Source: Aphanomyces cochlioides
Lineage: Eukaryota > Oomycota > Saprolegniomycetes > Saprolegniales > Verrucalvaceae
Reading direction: 5' to 3'
DNA: 64,000 nucleotides
NCBI GenBank assembly: GCA_019828595.1
Contig: JAHQRK010000034.1
Coordinates: 310,001 to 374,000 of the forward strand
The position numbers were made by a program, and so were the translations under genes. The number at the start of each line of letters is the position of its first letter. Position 1 is the stretch's first letter. The notes beneath the pieces are model-generated. The model worked only from the letters and a program-made list of their open reading frames with translations, searched no databases and had not been told where the DNA came from. Of this stretch, positions 46,679 to 56,579 are shown piece after piece.

Positions 46679-47564
46679 CTATGTATTTAATGTCGATAAC
46701 GTGATCAATGCCAGTAAAAGCAATGGAAAACCTTGACGATCGTTGACCCCGTTGAGCAAACTCGGTGTACAAACGACTAGCGCTTCCAGCTTGTCAGATG
46801 TAAATTCATTGTCGCGGAAGGGTGAACCAGGGAACGGATAGCGAAAGTACTGGAGCTCACCTGCCTAATAGCATTCGTGGAGATCTGTGTTCGAGGTTAC
46901 TTATATACCTGATTGACTGTCGTGCTGATTTCAGCAGAGTACCCATTGACATATTGAGGGTCACCACAGCGCCAAAGGTCCTTGTGTTGCTGAAAAACAT
47001 GTAACTTTTCACGAGGAGTTGCTGCACCCTACCATGCACGCCTTGAAAAAGTTTTCACAGACGCTGCGACACACGATAAGACTTCGCCCTGCGTTATCAC
47101 AGCGGGGAAAATTGAGCCAGCACATGTAGTTTTTCAAAGCGTCTTGGCAATCCTTGTTTTCCTACATAACGCCATCAGTAACCTTGTGATCTCAAGGTCT
47201 GTACAGTGTATCGCGGCACAATTTCGCCCTTGTTACCCCACTCGTCCACGCCTATAAAGGCAAAATTCGCTTTCAAACGGGGATTTAGCATACCTTGGCT
47301 GTTCAATGATGAATCTGCTTCATACAATTGACGTTGTATCACGAGCTTATTGTACATTTGAGAGAGGAAGAGATCCTTTGACTTGACGGAATGGTTGTAC
47401 CAGAGAGTCTGGGCTCGAGGGACGCATGTCGTGTATGGAAGGAGGGGTCCACAGAACGGCATGTACTGAAGGAACTCGGCTTGCTCGGCGCATTCTCCCG
47501 TATCCGAGCCGAAAATGCGGCATCCCCATGCTGCACCAAGAAGAACCAGCACTCCAAACAGCAT
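46679..47564 (-). CDS. Secreted, probably GPI-anchored cysteine-rich protein (frizzled-like)
   Basis: The start is ATG 47,564 with a signal peptide (MLFGVLVLLGAAWG). Three phase-0 introns of 43-44 nt join four exons, for example RYT|ENKDCQDAL and FFKACM|QHKDLWRC. The stop is 46,679-46,681. The central part, with DCQDALKNYMCWLNFPRC and VCRSVCENFFKACM, has the spacing of a frizzled-like cysteine-rich domain. The C-terminus ends in a hydrophobic tail (GFPLLLLALITLSTLNT) with no basic anchor, as in GPI-attachment signals. An outer-surface protein is therefore likely; ligand and function are unknown. It converges with the CXC gene, whose stop is 28 bp away. Confidence 0.78.
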
Positions 47565-48150
47565 TTTCCAACTTGGCTGCCTTTAAAAGATCCATTTCCG
47601 GATAAAATATGATTTGTCCGGATTCACTTTTTTCGCGCGCAAAAAGTCCACATCGAAATTCGAGGAAAGTCCAAGTGCGGCGCATGCAGGACGCAGGAAG
47701 AAGAACAGAATTTCGCCAGGCACTAAAGAGCTCATCGATCGCAGTGTTGGCTATGGTCGCGTGTGCTTCGCGATTGGAGTGGTGATGGCTTCATCTGTTT
47801 TGCCGAGCTCAGATTTGGGCTTCAGTCCTGACAGACCAAGACGATTCCTACGACGTCGACAAGGTTGATTCCAGTGCAGTTGAGCGTTTGATTCGAAGAG
47901 CAAACAAAGTTGATAAGAACTGACGCCGAAAACATGCATGTAATTAGCGCTGCGAATTCTGTGGTTGGCATGCTCATTACGTGGCAGGCAGATTTATGGT
48001 TTTGTTTCGCCTCAGTGTGTCTTGTGGGCGAGGGCAGCCAGTCGGCGGCGAGAGCAGAAAAGGTATGTCATGGGTAGACTTGATGTACTAAGCAAAATCA
48101 ATCGCTTGCAAGAGTACAACAAATGATGACAGACGATCGTGTGCTTGTCA
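47565..48150. other. Intergenic, no assigned gene
   Basis: A plus-strand frame at 47,617-47,753 (containing RKKNRISPGTKELIDRS) could splice into a short acidic tail (QDDSYDVDKVDSSAVERLI, 47,842-47,935). No convincing ATG or single donor fits, so I do not call a gene. Short repeats of CAAGAGTACAA occur at about 48,108 and 48,162. Confidence 0.3.
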
Positions 48151-48351
48151 TCAATCATTTGCAAGAGTACAAGTCATGGCAGACAAACTTTGCTTGTCAA
48201 TAGATCGCTCACCATTTTTAGTCCGCCGCGATGATAATCTATTCCACAACTGAATGATCTCCAGTTTGAAGAAGCGTGGAGGACTTGCACCATTCAAGGA
48301 TAACGTTTGGATTGTTGCCACCTGTGAGCTGTACATGTTGGTGTCGCTCAT
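48151..48351 (-). CDS. Small hypothetical protein
   Basis: This 66-codon frame begins with ATG (MSDTNMYSSQ). It has no signal peptide, membrane segment or motif. It lies between better-supported genes and could be spliced or spurious. It is listed for completeness only. Confidence 0.2.
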   Translation of the reverse strand: MSDTNMYSSQVATIQTLSLNGASPPRFFKLEIIQLWNRLSSRRTKNGERSIDKQSLSAMTCTLAND

Positions 48352-48432
48352 CGAGATCCCTTGTGGAATCCTCGAGGTGTCTCCTGTGTTGATCTGTTGA
48401 GTTGTTTCGACAAGAAGAGCGAGTGAGTCAAA

Positions 48433-48790
48433 TTAGAAGACATTGTGTTTCTTTAGCTCGACAAGTCGCGCCTCTCGTCGTTTCTGTCGCGTCGCAAGCT
48501 TCTTATGCATGTCCAAGCCATTTGAAGTCTCAATGTGCCATCCGAGTTTTTGAGCCACGGAGAAGAAGCCACCATGTTTCTTTCGAATGGCATGGACCAA
48601 GTCATCGCGTCCAAGCGATTTCAAGAGCTGCGTGTCTGGCATTTCCATCTTAGGCTGGGTCTTTGCAATCGCTCGAAGCTCCTTCGTCGTGTCAGTGAGA
48701 GATGAACGCACATGTCTTGTATACCGCGGCAAGAACGTTGAAATCTTTCAAGTTGACGGCCGTCGAGAAACATCGCTTGATCGCCAGCAT
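48433..48790 (-). CDS. Small protein with likely mitochondrial presequence
   Basis: Two exons (48,790-48,725 and 48,678-48,433) flank a 46-nt phase-0 intron (GTATAC...GAAGGAG). Joined, they give about 103 aa. The N-terminus (MLAIKRCFSTAVNLKDF) is basic, hydroxylated and lacks acids until residue 16, as in mitochondrial targeting peptides, and the CFSTA stretch looks like a cleavage region. The body contains LGRDDLVHAIRKKHGGF and VAQKLGW, then a very basic helix (LATRQKRREARLVELKK). A nucleic-acid or ribosome-linked role in mitochondria is conceivable. I do not recognise the family. Confidence 0.55.
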
Positions 48791-49070
48791 GTCACTGGTG
48801 GACGTCACGCCAAAGCACGGAAAAACCTCGATTTGTCCGGATGATGATGTAGGGCTGCGAAATGTTTTTTCCATGGAACAATCGTACTTTCCACGGAATC
48901 GAAGGAAAACAACCCTCCAGCGCACAGCGATGGGGTGCGCACCTGCAAGATATGAAACGATATCAGTGGATTGATCAAACGACAGCAAGCGTATGCAGGT
49001 ATGCGGTGGTACGACTGGCGGTTGCTTGGACTCAGCAATCTTTGTAGCTTGATATCAATGAATTATATCA

Positions 49071-49281
49071 TCACCTTGAGTGAGATTTCGAGAAAGACGA
49101 CAGGTTTGTTGCAAGCACGGGGATTCCACGAGATTCAAGCGTCGACAGCATCCTGGTTGACCGTATACGGGGGGAGAAAGACGATGTTGTTTCACATGCC
49201 TCGCCTTTGCAAACCAACTTTTCCATGTGGTGTCTTGCCCGCCGTCTCGAACCTGATTGGCATTTCTCGTACATGAGTCAT
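49071..49281 (-). CDS. 55-aa basic protein, spliced
   Basis: ATG 49,281 (MTHVREMPIRFETAGKTP) leads into a first exon ending at 49,196. A 43-nt intron (49,153-49,195, GTGAAA...ACCAG) joins to LSTLESRGIPVLATNLSSF and the stop at 49,071-49,073. The product is basic and rich in Arg and Ser. The intron size matches neighbouring genes, which supports reality, but the protein is too short for firm assignment. Its start lies only 46 bp from the start of the plus-strand zinc-knuckle ORF. Confidence 0.42.
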
Positions 49282-49327
49282 GTGTCGCATTGATGCGCGG
49301 GTATTTATAGTCATTGCCAACTTTACC

Positions 49328-49543
49328 ATGAACAGCTCGAACAACATCTCAGTCCGTGGCGGCGTCCGTCAGCATGGCATTTACGAATGGAACGGAGAAG
49401 GACGCATTCTTGGCATGGTCCCGCCTATAAGTCGTTGCAAACGAACGACGCGTCGCTGTGGAAACTGTGGCGCGTTCAACCACATTACAATCGACTGCCT
49501 CGCCCTCCAAACGAGCCTCAGCGACACCAAAGCCTCCCCGTAG
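49328..49543 (+). CDS. Small CCHC zinc-knuckle protein
   Basis: ATG 49,328 (MNSSNNISVRGGVRQHG) opens a 71-aa frame. It contains CGNCGAFNHITIDC, an exact C-x2-C-x4-H-x4-C zinc knuckle, preceded by a basic stretch (RCKRTTRR). Such knuckles bind single-stranded nucleic acid in splicing, RNA-processing and retroelement proteins. No retroelement domains are nearby, so a small host RNA-binding protein is the simpler reading. A downstream exon is possible. Confidence 0.5.
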   Translation: MNSSNNISVRGGVRQHGIYEWNGEGRILGMVPPISRCKRTTRRCGNCGAFNHITIDCLALQTSLSDTKASP

Positions 49544-50615
49544 CGATTGGCCCCCACGAAACCTCACCCCATTTGCTATTTATGCCGCTACATCTTTCAA
49601 AATTTCTCTGCTCAAGACACTGAACGATGGCTTTCAATGAAAATACAATTACAACGATCAAGACATTCATTTCCCTCTTATCATTGCTGACAATGGTCTC
49701 GCTTAGGGGGAAGACAGGTGGAAAGAAATTGCGCTAGTCTTCCGAGCTTTGTCATCTTTGTCATCTTTGCAATCTACAGGTACATGCGCATATTACACCG
49801 TCATTACAGGGAGGTTGTTGATGACAGCGACAATCCCCCGCTTTTCGACGACGCGTCGTTGGTGACACCGCTTGACACGGTTGTGGAGGAATCTCCATTG
49901 CGAGAACGCGATTATTCCTACGTTCTGGAGTCTAGTTACTCATCTTCGGGTTCTTTTCCTCTCCATCTTCTCCATCCTGTCTGATCGCCCAGCACACGAT
50001 TCAGGTGTCATCCGAGGCTACACTGTGGATCCTGTACATGGCTTTTGGTTGGAGTAGCTCGTTGGGGTTGCTGCGTTATAGAGTTGTCTCCTTGTCAACC
50101 GCATCCACGATGTGCAGTCACTGTCGGGCATGGACGATTCATCTCGAGACTGAAAAGATCAGCTTGGATGAACAATTATTTGAGATATGCCAGCATTTGA
50201 GCCGTACCAGATTTTAAGTGTTTCATTAAGTTGTTCGACCATTATTGGTCGGATGATTCGAACAACGTGGTTAGAGCGCAATAGAACAGCTCTCTTGCGC
50301 TCGGCATTTATTGACATCCACGCGTATTCAAACAGTAGAAACTCATCTCTATGCGTCGACAAGCTATATCAGAGCTGTTGCGCTCCTTACTGGGATGTTG
50401 CAGAAGTGAGATGGTGTGTTCGCTTGCCATTGTATCGTCTTGGTGAGGAATCAAATGCCTCCATGAGGACTCTAGTGGCTATCATGCCAATCACTGTACA
50501 CTACACGTGTAGATCATTACTATTTGAGATCAGCGAGGTCATGCTCTGCCTTATACCTGCCGGCGAGAAGGCTGGACTTGCAGTTGGATCGTTGTCCTTG
50601 TTGGAAAGGACAGAC
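49544..50615. other. No confident gene; possible membrane-protein exon
   Basis: A plus-strand frame (49,718-49,984) has a hydrophobic stretch (SFVIFVIFAIYRYM) followed by an acidic tail, and a minus-strand frame (50,159-50,362) shows biased composition. Neither has supporting splice structure or a recognised domain. Confidence 0.3.
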
Positions 50616-50759
50616 TAATAATCCATTCTGATTGGATAAAATAATGAATAACGGATTCTGATTGGTTACTTGATATGCCATGATTCATAATAATCCATTC
50701 TGATTGGATAAAATAATGAATAACGAATTCTGATTGGTTAGTTGATATGCCATGATTCA
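50616..50759. repeat. Two-copy 72-bp tandem repeat
   Basis: TAATCCATTCTGATTGGATA begins near 50,619 and again 72 bp later, and the whole unit is repeated with two or three mismatches. Each unit contains ATTCTGATTGG twice, so that short word occurs four times in 144 bp. Confidence 0.9.
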
Positions 50760-51689
50760 TGAAAAGCTACACCGCACTGTTTCACTATTATTATTCTTAC
50801 TGGCATGGTCACCGACCACTGCCATAGATGAACTGCTTTCGAGTAGTTTTCGGACAGAGACGAAGCCAATCAAAACACTTCTCGTCTCTTTTTTCATCGC
50901 ATTTTCCAAAAAGAGGTCAGCGAGGTCTTTTTGGTCTCTTTTTGCACTTTATTCTATTTTATTATTATTTTGCTTTGATGAGTGATGGATCGAGGCACAC
51001 CACGCAAGCCAGAACACAATGCTTCCACTGTGGTTGCTACAGTTGTTTCTTCAGTTGATGGACGAGCTGACCGAGCAATACCCTCTCGCCGCTTTAGCCG
51101 AGGAATAGAGCTATTGTGCGTGCAGGAGCGATGGCTTTGTAGGTCTCTGTAGGAGATACCATGCTCACAATGATCAAACATTTCAAGTCACTGTACTGAC
51201 CAATCATTTTTGATTAGCTGAAAATCTGACTCCCAAAAGTACATGGATGAACTTGGAGTCAACTTTTTGTGCTAAACAGAGGATTTTTATAATTACTGCG
51301 TAGTATTCGCGAAGGGGCTACAGTACAGTGTATAGTTTGACCATCAATATTCATGAAGATCGACAATTATGCTTCATGAGGGAGCTGCAGTGGATTATTC
51401 GACCATAAAGTTAGTTGTTGGCACGAATCCATCCAAACATTTGCGTCTTAATTGACACTGTGAGTTGGACGTTCGTGGACGTGGCTTGCTTTTTCAAAAT
51501 GACAAGTGGAATCTTTCAAGCTGCTTGTCCTTCGAACACGTAAGATTTTGAGCGAGCGCAGCGCACAAACGAAAGATTTCATCCCCGTCGTTGTCGTTGA
51601 AGACGAGCAGCGAGTCCACATCCACCGCCCCGTGCAGTGCCGGGCGTCGTCTTTGTCGTTCCGAGAGGAGCGTCTACACTTGTCTGTAT
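50760..51689. other. No assigned gene
   Basis: Short frames occur, including a plus-strand one at 50,752 with a signal-like N-terminus and one at 51,506-51,700. None has a recognised domain or splice support. I see no RNA gene. Confidence 0.35.
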
Positions 51690-51697
51690 GTCTACAC

Positions 51698-52203
51698 TAG
51701 GGAATGTCGTTTTACGTAAAGTAAAAATTTACCACTAGTATACATTTACTGCACGCATTTAACGTAAAATGTAAAGTGTAAAGTGTAATGTTGATTCTCA
51801 AGCCATCTTCGCTACAGTCACAATCACTTGAATTACCCATCATGATATCAACAATGCCTTCTCTTCTCGTGACATCAGAATTTATGAACAACTGGACAAG
51901 CATTTTCACCTTTTCAGGATCCAATTTGTTTCGACGCTTCGCCAATACAAAGTCATAAATGCTCCAAACTCGCCCCGACGCAGCTTGAGATGTGGGTACA
52001 TCTCAAATCTCCTGTAGTTTTGAGCAATCTCCGACACTTTTGCTCAAATCTCCTGTAGTTTCGAGCACTTTTGCGCAAATCTCCTACTTTTGTGCAAGTC
52101 TCCAAAATGTAAAGTGGAATGTAAAGCAAAATTTACATGACAAAATTGTACGTAAAATTTAACGTTGTTAAATTTATACGTAAAGTGTACACGACATACT
52201 CTT
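51698..52203 (-). mobile_element. Internally deleted hAT element
   Basis: The 506-bp element begins TAGGGAATGTCG and ends with the imperfect complement (CGACATACTCTT). It is flanked by the 8-bp duplication GTCTACAC (51,690-51,697 and 52,204-52,211). The 8-bp TSD and the TAGGG terminus are hAT features. On the minus strand, WSIYDFVLAKRRNKLDPEKV followed by KMLVQLF resembles the C-terminal dimerisation region of hAT transposases; the catalytic part is gone. Internal short repeats of CTCAAATCTCCTGTAGTTT lie near 52,000-52,060. Confidence 0.85.
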
Positions 52204-52331
52204 GTCTACACATCGTTCTCCAGCTGCATATTCAGTGGGTGGTATCCAGTTCGCCACAGGCAGAGGTACACTTGGCCATGTGTTGACGACCTCATTGCTA
52301 GAGTTTTGGGAAATCAAATTCCGATCAAGTC

Positions 52332-53108
52332 ATGGCGCGGCGCTTGCTATCGATGTCGTCGGCGTGGATTCTAGCAGGTGCGACGAACTCGAGTCTCTGC
52401 GCTTCCCTCCAGTCTTGCCTCGCGTACGGTCAAATCCAATGCAATCGGTCCACCGAGGATTGTCCCCCTTGTATTTATATCGACAGTCGTGGCACTTATC
52501 AATGCTTTGCTCGGATCACAGGCACGAATCTCTGTCCTTTCATAAACACGACGGCCGATTGCGGTACGACACGTCCTCTATGAATCTCACGCGATTTCGT
52601 AGGTTCGAACGCCAGTGTGACGCTGCCCCCCATCAACCAAAGTAGAGCGCCCACCATGTCGCCAGGAGCTCCGTTGAACGCCTCTTTCGCCCCGAATGTA
52701 AACACGTCGACAGCTTCATCGTCCAAGACGCTCAATCCGCTCGCGATTGCATTAATCTGCGCCGTTTCCGTCTTGGCGTTGCTATTATTAGTCGCCCTCG
52801 TTGCGCTTTGCCGAAGGCATCGAGACCACTCGGATGAATCCTACCTCCACCCTCTCGACACGCGAAAGATGCGACAGCTTGCGCTGCGACGCCATCTACC
52901 AGATAGCATCAATATCCAGCCCGTCGGCGGGGGCTTTCACCACCAATATCCAGAGTTCCCCACGATGACCACGCCGATCATGGGCGACGACGGCGTCCAC
53001 GTCGAAGACAGCAGCCGCGCGCTCGATACAGCATACCTCATGGCCGCCACGGTGGCTTCCCAGCCGCCCGTGTGGACGTTCAGCGAGTCCTCTAACATTA
53101 TGGAGTAG
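52332..53108 (+). CDS. Single-pass membrane protein with eight-Cys ectodomain (paralogue 1)
   Basis: Two exons (52,332-52,563 and 52,603-53,108) around a 39-nt intron give 245 aa. The order is signal peptide (MARRLLSMSSAWILAGA), cysteine-rich ectodomain, Ser/Thr-rich stalk, transmembrane helix (LAIALICAVSVLALLLLVAL) and a cytoplasmic tail of about 95 residues. The cysteine spacing is C-x5-C-x7-C-x6-C-x2-C-x10-C-x9-C-x8-C, with CPPC and an NTT glycosylation site. The minus-strand neighbour at 53,147 has the same spacing. A cell-surface receptor or adhesion role is plausible; I do not recognise the family. Confidence 0.8.
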
Positions 53109-53146
53109 TACACGACATTGTGGCGTTAAATATGAAGCTAGCGACC

Positions 53147-53848
53147 TCATGCATCCGACGACGTGATGCCCGACTCTCTCGTCGATTCTAAAATGTGGCA
53201 GAACGAGTTGTTTCCCGTCGAGCTCGACAGTCTCGTCTCGAGCATCGAGTCGGACTTCATCGCACCGCCTTGGGGCTGTGGTCGAAAGCGGTCTTCGCTG
53301 TTCTTGAGGAAGAAAATATTGCTCGAGCTCGCCCGCGGTCGGTTGTCTTCGACGTTGTGTCCATGCGCCATTTGCTGCTGCTGCTGACGGCGTTGCCAGG
53401 TCCACCAGCCAGCGGCGCCAAGAGCACCGACGAGAATCAACATCAAAACGACAAAGAGCCCTGTGCTGAGGCCGTTCCAACTCGATGTCGACACTGCTGC
53501 TGGCGCCGCGGTCGTCGGCGTCGCGGATCGATTGAGCAACGGGGGCAGCGTTGTGTTTGTGCCAGAGCTACAGTCGGCCGTCGTGTTGACAAAAGGACAC
53601 AACGCCGTGCCCGTGACTTTGTCAAAGCAGAGCGTTTGGCCTTTTGCGTCGAGATAAATGCACGGCGGGCAAAACTGCGTCGTCACGTCGCACGAAACTT
53701 TGCCATACGCCAAACACGTCTTGAGCGTCGAGCAAATGGTCGAGTCCAGCGCGCGGACTGCCGCTAGACCAGCCAGGAACACGTGCAAGACGGAAACCAT
53801 CGAGGAATTAGAAATGAAGCCATCTCTGCGATTCTGAGCCAGAGGCAT
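53147..53848 (-). CDS. Single-pass membrane protein with eight-Cys ectodomain (paralogue 2)
   Basis: This is an intronless frame of 233 codons from ATG 53,848. The second ATG (53,800) gives a standard signal peptide (MVSVLHVFLAGLAAVRA) and 217 aa, and I prefer it. The ectodomain repeats the eight-cysteine spacing of paralogue 1 exactly, with CLAYGKVSC, CPPCIYLDAKG and CPFVNTTADC. A Thr/Pro-rich stalk, a transmembrane helix (GLFVVLMLILVGALGAAGWW) and a Gln-rich then Ser-rich tail follow. The cytoplasmic tails of the two paralogues do not resemble each other. The stop codons of the pair are 38 bp apart, tail to tail. Confidence 0.82.
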   Translation of the reverse strand: MPLAQNRRDGFISNSSMVSVLHVFLAGLAAVRALDSTICSTLKTCLAYGKVSCDVTTQFCPPCIYLDAKGQTLCFDKVTGTALCPFVNTTADCSSGTNTTLPPLLNRSATPTTAAPAAVSTSSWNGLSTGLFVVLMLILVGALGAAGWWTWQRRQQQQQMAHGHNVEDNRPRASSSNIFFLKNSEDRFRPQPQGGAMKSDSMLETRLSSSTGNNSFCHILESTRESGITSSDA

Positions 53849-53940
53849 GTGTTACATTTATGTGAAAAATCCCACCACATTGTCGACTCGCGGCCGTGGA
53901 AAGCCACGCGTTTCGACCGTCCAAAGCGCTGGAAAGCCAT

Positions 53941-54572
53941 CTACTTTTGATGGATGTTGTAGAGAACGATGTCGAGCACGCCGACAAGACGTGCGGACAG
54001 CGGAACGACCGTCGCAAAGTGCGCTTTCACGACACCGAAACAAGTCACCAAGCACAGTTGACACGAAACCAGCAGGTTGAATTTCGAGGAGGCATCGCTC
54101 TCTCCCGCAGGATTTTGCCTCTGGAGCGATGAAAATGCCGGTGGAATCGCGCGACGAATCGCCGAGTTTCAAGCTTCCTAGGCGACGAATTCTCGGCGAA
54201 AGGAGATGGCGGCGAGTTTGGCAAAGGCCGTGGCACTTTCATTGATTTGTGGGGTAAAGTACGGGACATGTGCTCCGGATCGTGTATCGGCGGAAACGAC
54301 AGTAAAGTTTCTCCGACAGCGCGTTTTAGCCAGCGAGGAATGCGTTGATTTCCATGCAGAATCTCATGTTCAAGGTGCTTTTCCAAGGACGAGATGGCGC
54401 CGACAGAGTATATACGTTTGCCGCGGACGAGAGGCAGTTTGGTTTCATCGCAGGTCATGTCGGGTGCATGTACGTTTCGATACGAGTCTAATTGGACAAA
54501 ATGGCCGAGTAAACCCACGTCGGTCGACGCATCCATGGACATTTTGACGGGAAGGCCGACATTTTTTGCCAT
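53941..54572 (-). CDS. Conserved-looking hypothetical protein, two exons proposed
   Basis: ATG 54,572 (MAKNVGLPVKMSMDASTD) opens a frame of about 170 codons. A 41-nt GT-AG intron near 54,020-54,060 keeps phase and leads to a hydrophobic C-terminus (HFATVVPLSARLVGVLDIV) and a stop at 53,941-53,943. The total is about 196 aa. The middle is basic and Pro/Arg-rich. No domain is recognised. An open plus-strand frame covers part of the region (54,206-54,547), so strand choice is not certain. Confidence 0.4.
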
Positions 54573-55044
54573 TTTTCAACGAAACGATGTTCCGCTTGGA
54601 GCGGATCCAACTCTGCTCCTACCAAGTACAGGTAGAGAGAGCAAGGCCATCGGCATGAGCGAACATGCCATCAGAATATATGCGGCATTGGCGAGGTTCT
54701 CGGGTGACGTTGCAGGGGGGGACTTGAAGGGGGGGGGCGGGCATGTCAATGGGGGAGCCGAGTCTTCTCGACACTTTTCCATCGATACTGTTGCTTTTCA
54801 CCCGTTCGTTTGCAAATTTGAAGCCCAGGAAATCAAAATCGGTCTTAGTGCCATTTTGATACTTTCGAGTGAAGACCATGAAGTTGTCAAGCACCTCAGG
54901 GACTATATTTTGAGCTATCATACACCTTGACGTTCGAAGTATTCACAGAGATATTGTCGATGGCGATCCACGTCGGCGCAACATTTTGGAAATTTCAATA
55001 TTGAGTTACATAAATATTGGTATCAATGAGGAGAGCTAAAACCG
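54573..55044. other. Transposon-like debris
   Basis: A minus-strand frame near 54,780-54,920 (NGTKTDFDFLGFKFANERVK) shares its DNA core with 56,105-56,130 in opposite orientation (GAAATCAAAATCGGTCTT). Runs of G near 54,715-54,737 interrupt it. It is probably a degraded repeated element of unknown family. Confidence 0.4.
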
Positions 55045-55227
55045 GTGATTCCAAGCATGTATATACATGTCTTCGCGAGAGTCAACAAACTTCATGAAGT
55101 TTCCCTCGTACAAGCTATGGAATGGGCAGTACTTGCTTGGCGTGAAATTGACTCAAAAACTGTTTCGAATTGTTGGAGCCATGTGAATATTTTCGACGGG
55201 GGAGATGCAAAAAATGGCCATACATAA
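55045..55227 (+). pseudogene. pogo transposase C-terminal relic
   Basis: The frame contains LHEVSLVQAMEWAVLAWREI and then SKTVSNCW, the conserved end of pogo/Tigger transposases. It matches the same region at about 41,455-41,540 in pattern. No catalytic domain is left. Confidence 0.6.
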
Positions 55228-55329
55228 TGATTAGTAAAATTGTATAAAGTATTAGAGTTATTCTCATAAAAATAATGTTCCTCTAAAGATTTATGCTGAT
55301 ACCCATGTTCTTAATTCGGGGATTGACTA

Positions 55330-56017
55330 CAGTACTCCCCCGGATTAACGAACCCACTTAAACTTAATATACTGTATAAAATTATAGTTTACTTATTAAC
55401 ACAAATATAGATTTTAGGAGTTCTTTTCACGATTTTGATTTCAATTTGTGACAACATGCCTCTCGATTGCGACTCACAATTGAGGAGAAACAACTCCTGA
55501 CATTGTGGACAAATTTGAGCTGCTTCTTGATACGGCATACGAAGCCGACAAGGTAAATTTTGCCTCACTTGTGAACAAACTGCACGATGTCAGTTTGTTG
55601 CAAGCGTTAGAGTAGGCCATTGAGGCATGGCAATGTGTTAGTCAAGACACAATAGCTAATTGTTGCCGGCATACAGGCATATTAGACGAAGAAGTTTATG
55701 AGTTGGTAGACGGTACAGTATTCGTAAGCTCTAAGAGAACTGTATTCGTAAGCTCTAAGAGAAGTGTGTGGCCTGTGTCGTGCGTTCTGTCTTCTGGAGG
55801 TTGCTACCCCTCCAGAATCCGAATAATATTCGGATTCGGCAAGTTTTTCATGTAAACATAGATATTATGACCAATCAGATGCAAGTGTCATAGATATTCT
55901 GACCAATCAGATGCAAGTGTCACCCATCTATAAACCCACTTAATCTTATACTTGTGTATGACAAATACCTCTAAAATCTGATATTTTTTGGAGGGTCGTT
56001 ATTCCGGGGGAGTACTG
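55330..56017 (+). mobile_element. Decayed pogo-type element
   Basis: The 688-bp element has inverted repeats of about 22 bp beginning CAGTACTCCCCCGGA, and TA at both edges (55,328-55,329 and 56,018-56,019). Inside, around 55,505-55,700, a broken frame reads LHDVSLLQALE, stop, AIEAWQCVSQDTIANC, again the pogo transposase C-terminus. An 18-nt word (CTGTATTCGTAAGCTCTA) is repeated nearby at 55,717-55,757, and a 30-bp block is repeated near 55,867-55,920. Confidence 0.8.
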
Positions 56018-56337
56018 TATAAGCAATTTATCAATTCGATTTTTCTCAAATATAAATTTTCAAAAGGTAAAAGCTTTGAAGTCAATTATCTCAAGAATAA
56101 ATTTATAGAGGAAGACCGATTTTGATTTCCTGGGCTTCATTTGATAGAGTCGACATCAGACCCTGGGAAAAATTGATTCTATTTAAATACAATGTAGCAA
56201 TCTATTTTTGACAGAAAATAACTTATTATATTATGAAGCGTGACAAAAAATATACTAGTATTTACTTTTAATACTTTATAAAGAAACAATTTATTTATTA
56301 TACCAGTATATAATTTTAAGATACTGCCGATGCGTTC

Positions 56338-56535
56338 ATGGATTGCCGCTTCATACAGCCTTCTTCAAACATGTGCGAGCGACTCTTTTCGTTGTCTAAG
56401 TTTGCGCCCAGTGATCGCCGCCGCGGCATATTGCCTCAGAACTTCGAGTCTCAAATGTTCCTCCATGCAAATAGGGAAATTTGGGGCCTCACCGACGTGG
56501 ATGAAGCCATCAAGCAGGCAAATTTTCAAAGTTAG
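56338..56535 (+). pseudogene. hAT transposase C-terminal relic
   Basis: The frame reads SSNMCERLFSLSKFAPSDRR and then FESQMFLHANREIW. The ERLFS...K...R...F..Q.FL..N..LW pattern is the hAT C-terminal dimerisation region. No terminal repeats were found around it. Confidence 0.65.
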
Positions 56536-56579
56536 ATTTAGCACTAACATCTAACGCGACTACCATTGTGTATGAACTT

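Noticed and set aside
49718..49984. Membrane-protein exon candidate
   Set aside because: It has one hydrophobic stretch and an acidic tail, but no ATG, no matching exons and no recognisable family.
50752..50985. 77-codon frame with a signal-peptide-like start
   Set aside because: The start lies in the end of the tandem repeat, and the rest is low-information A/T-rich sequence rich in Phe, Leu and Ser.
54206..54547. Plus-strand frame over the hypothetical gene at 53,941-54,572
   Set aside because: The minus-strand model offers a good start, a 41-nt intron in phase and a sensible C-terminus. The plus frame has none, though I keep the minus call at modest confidence.
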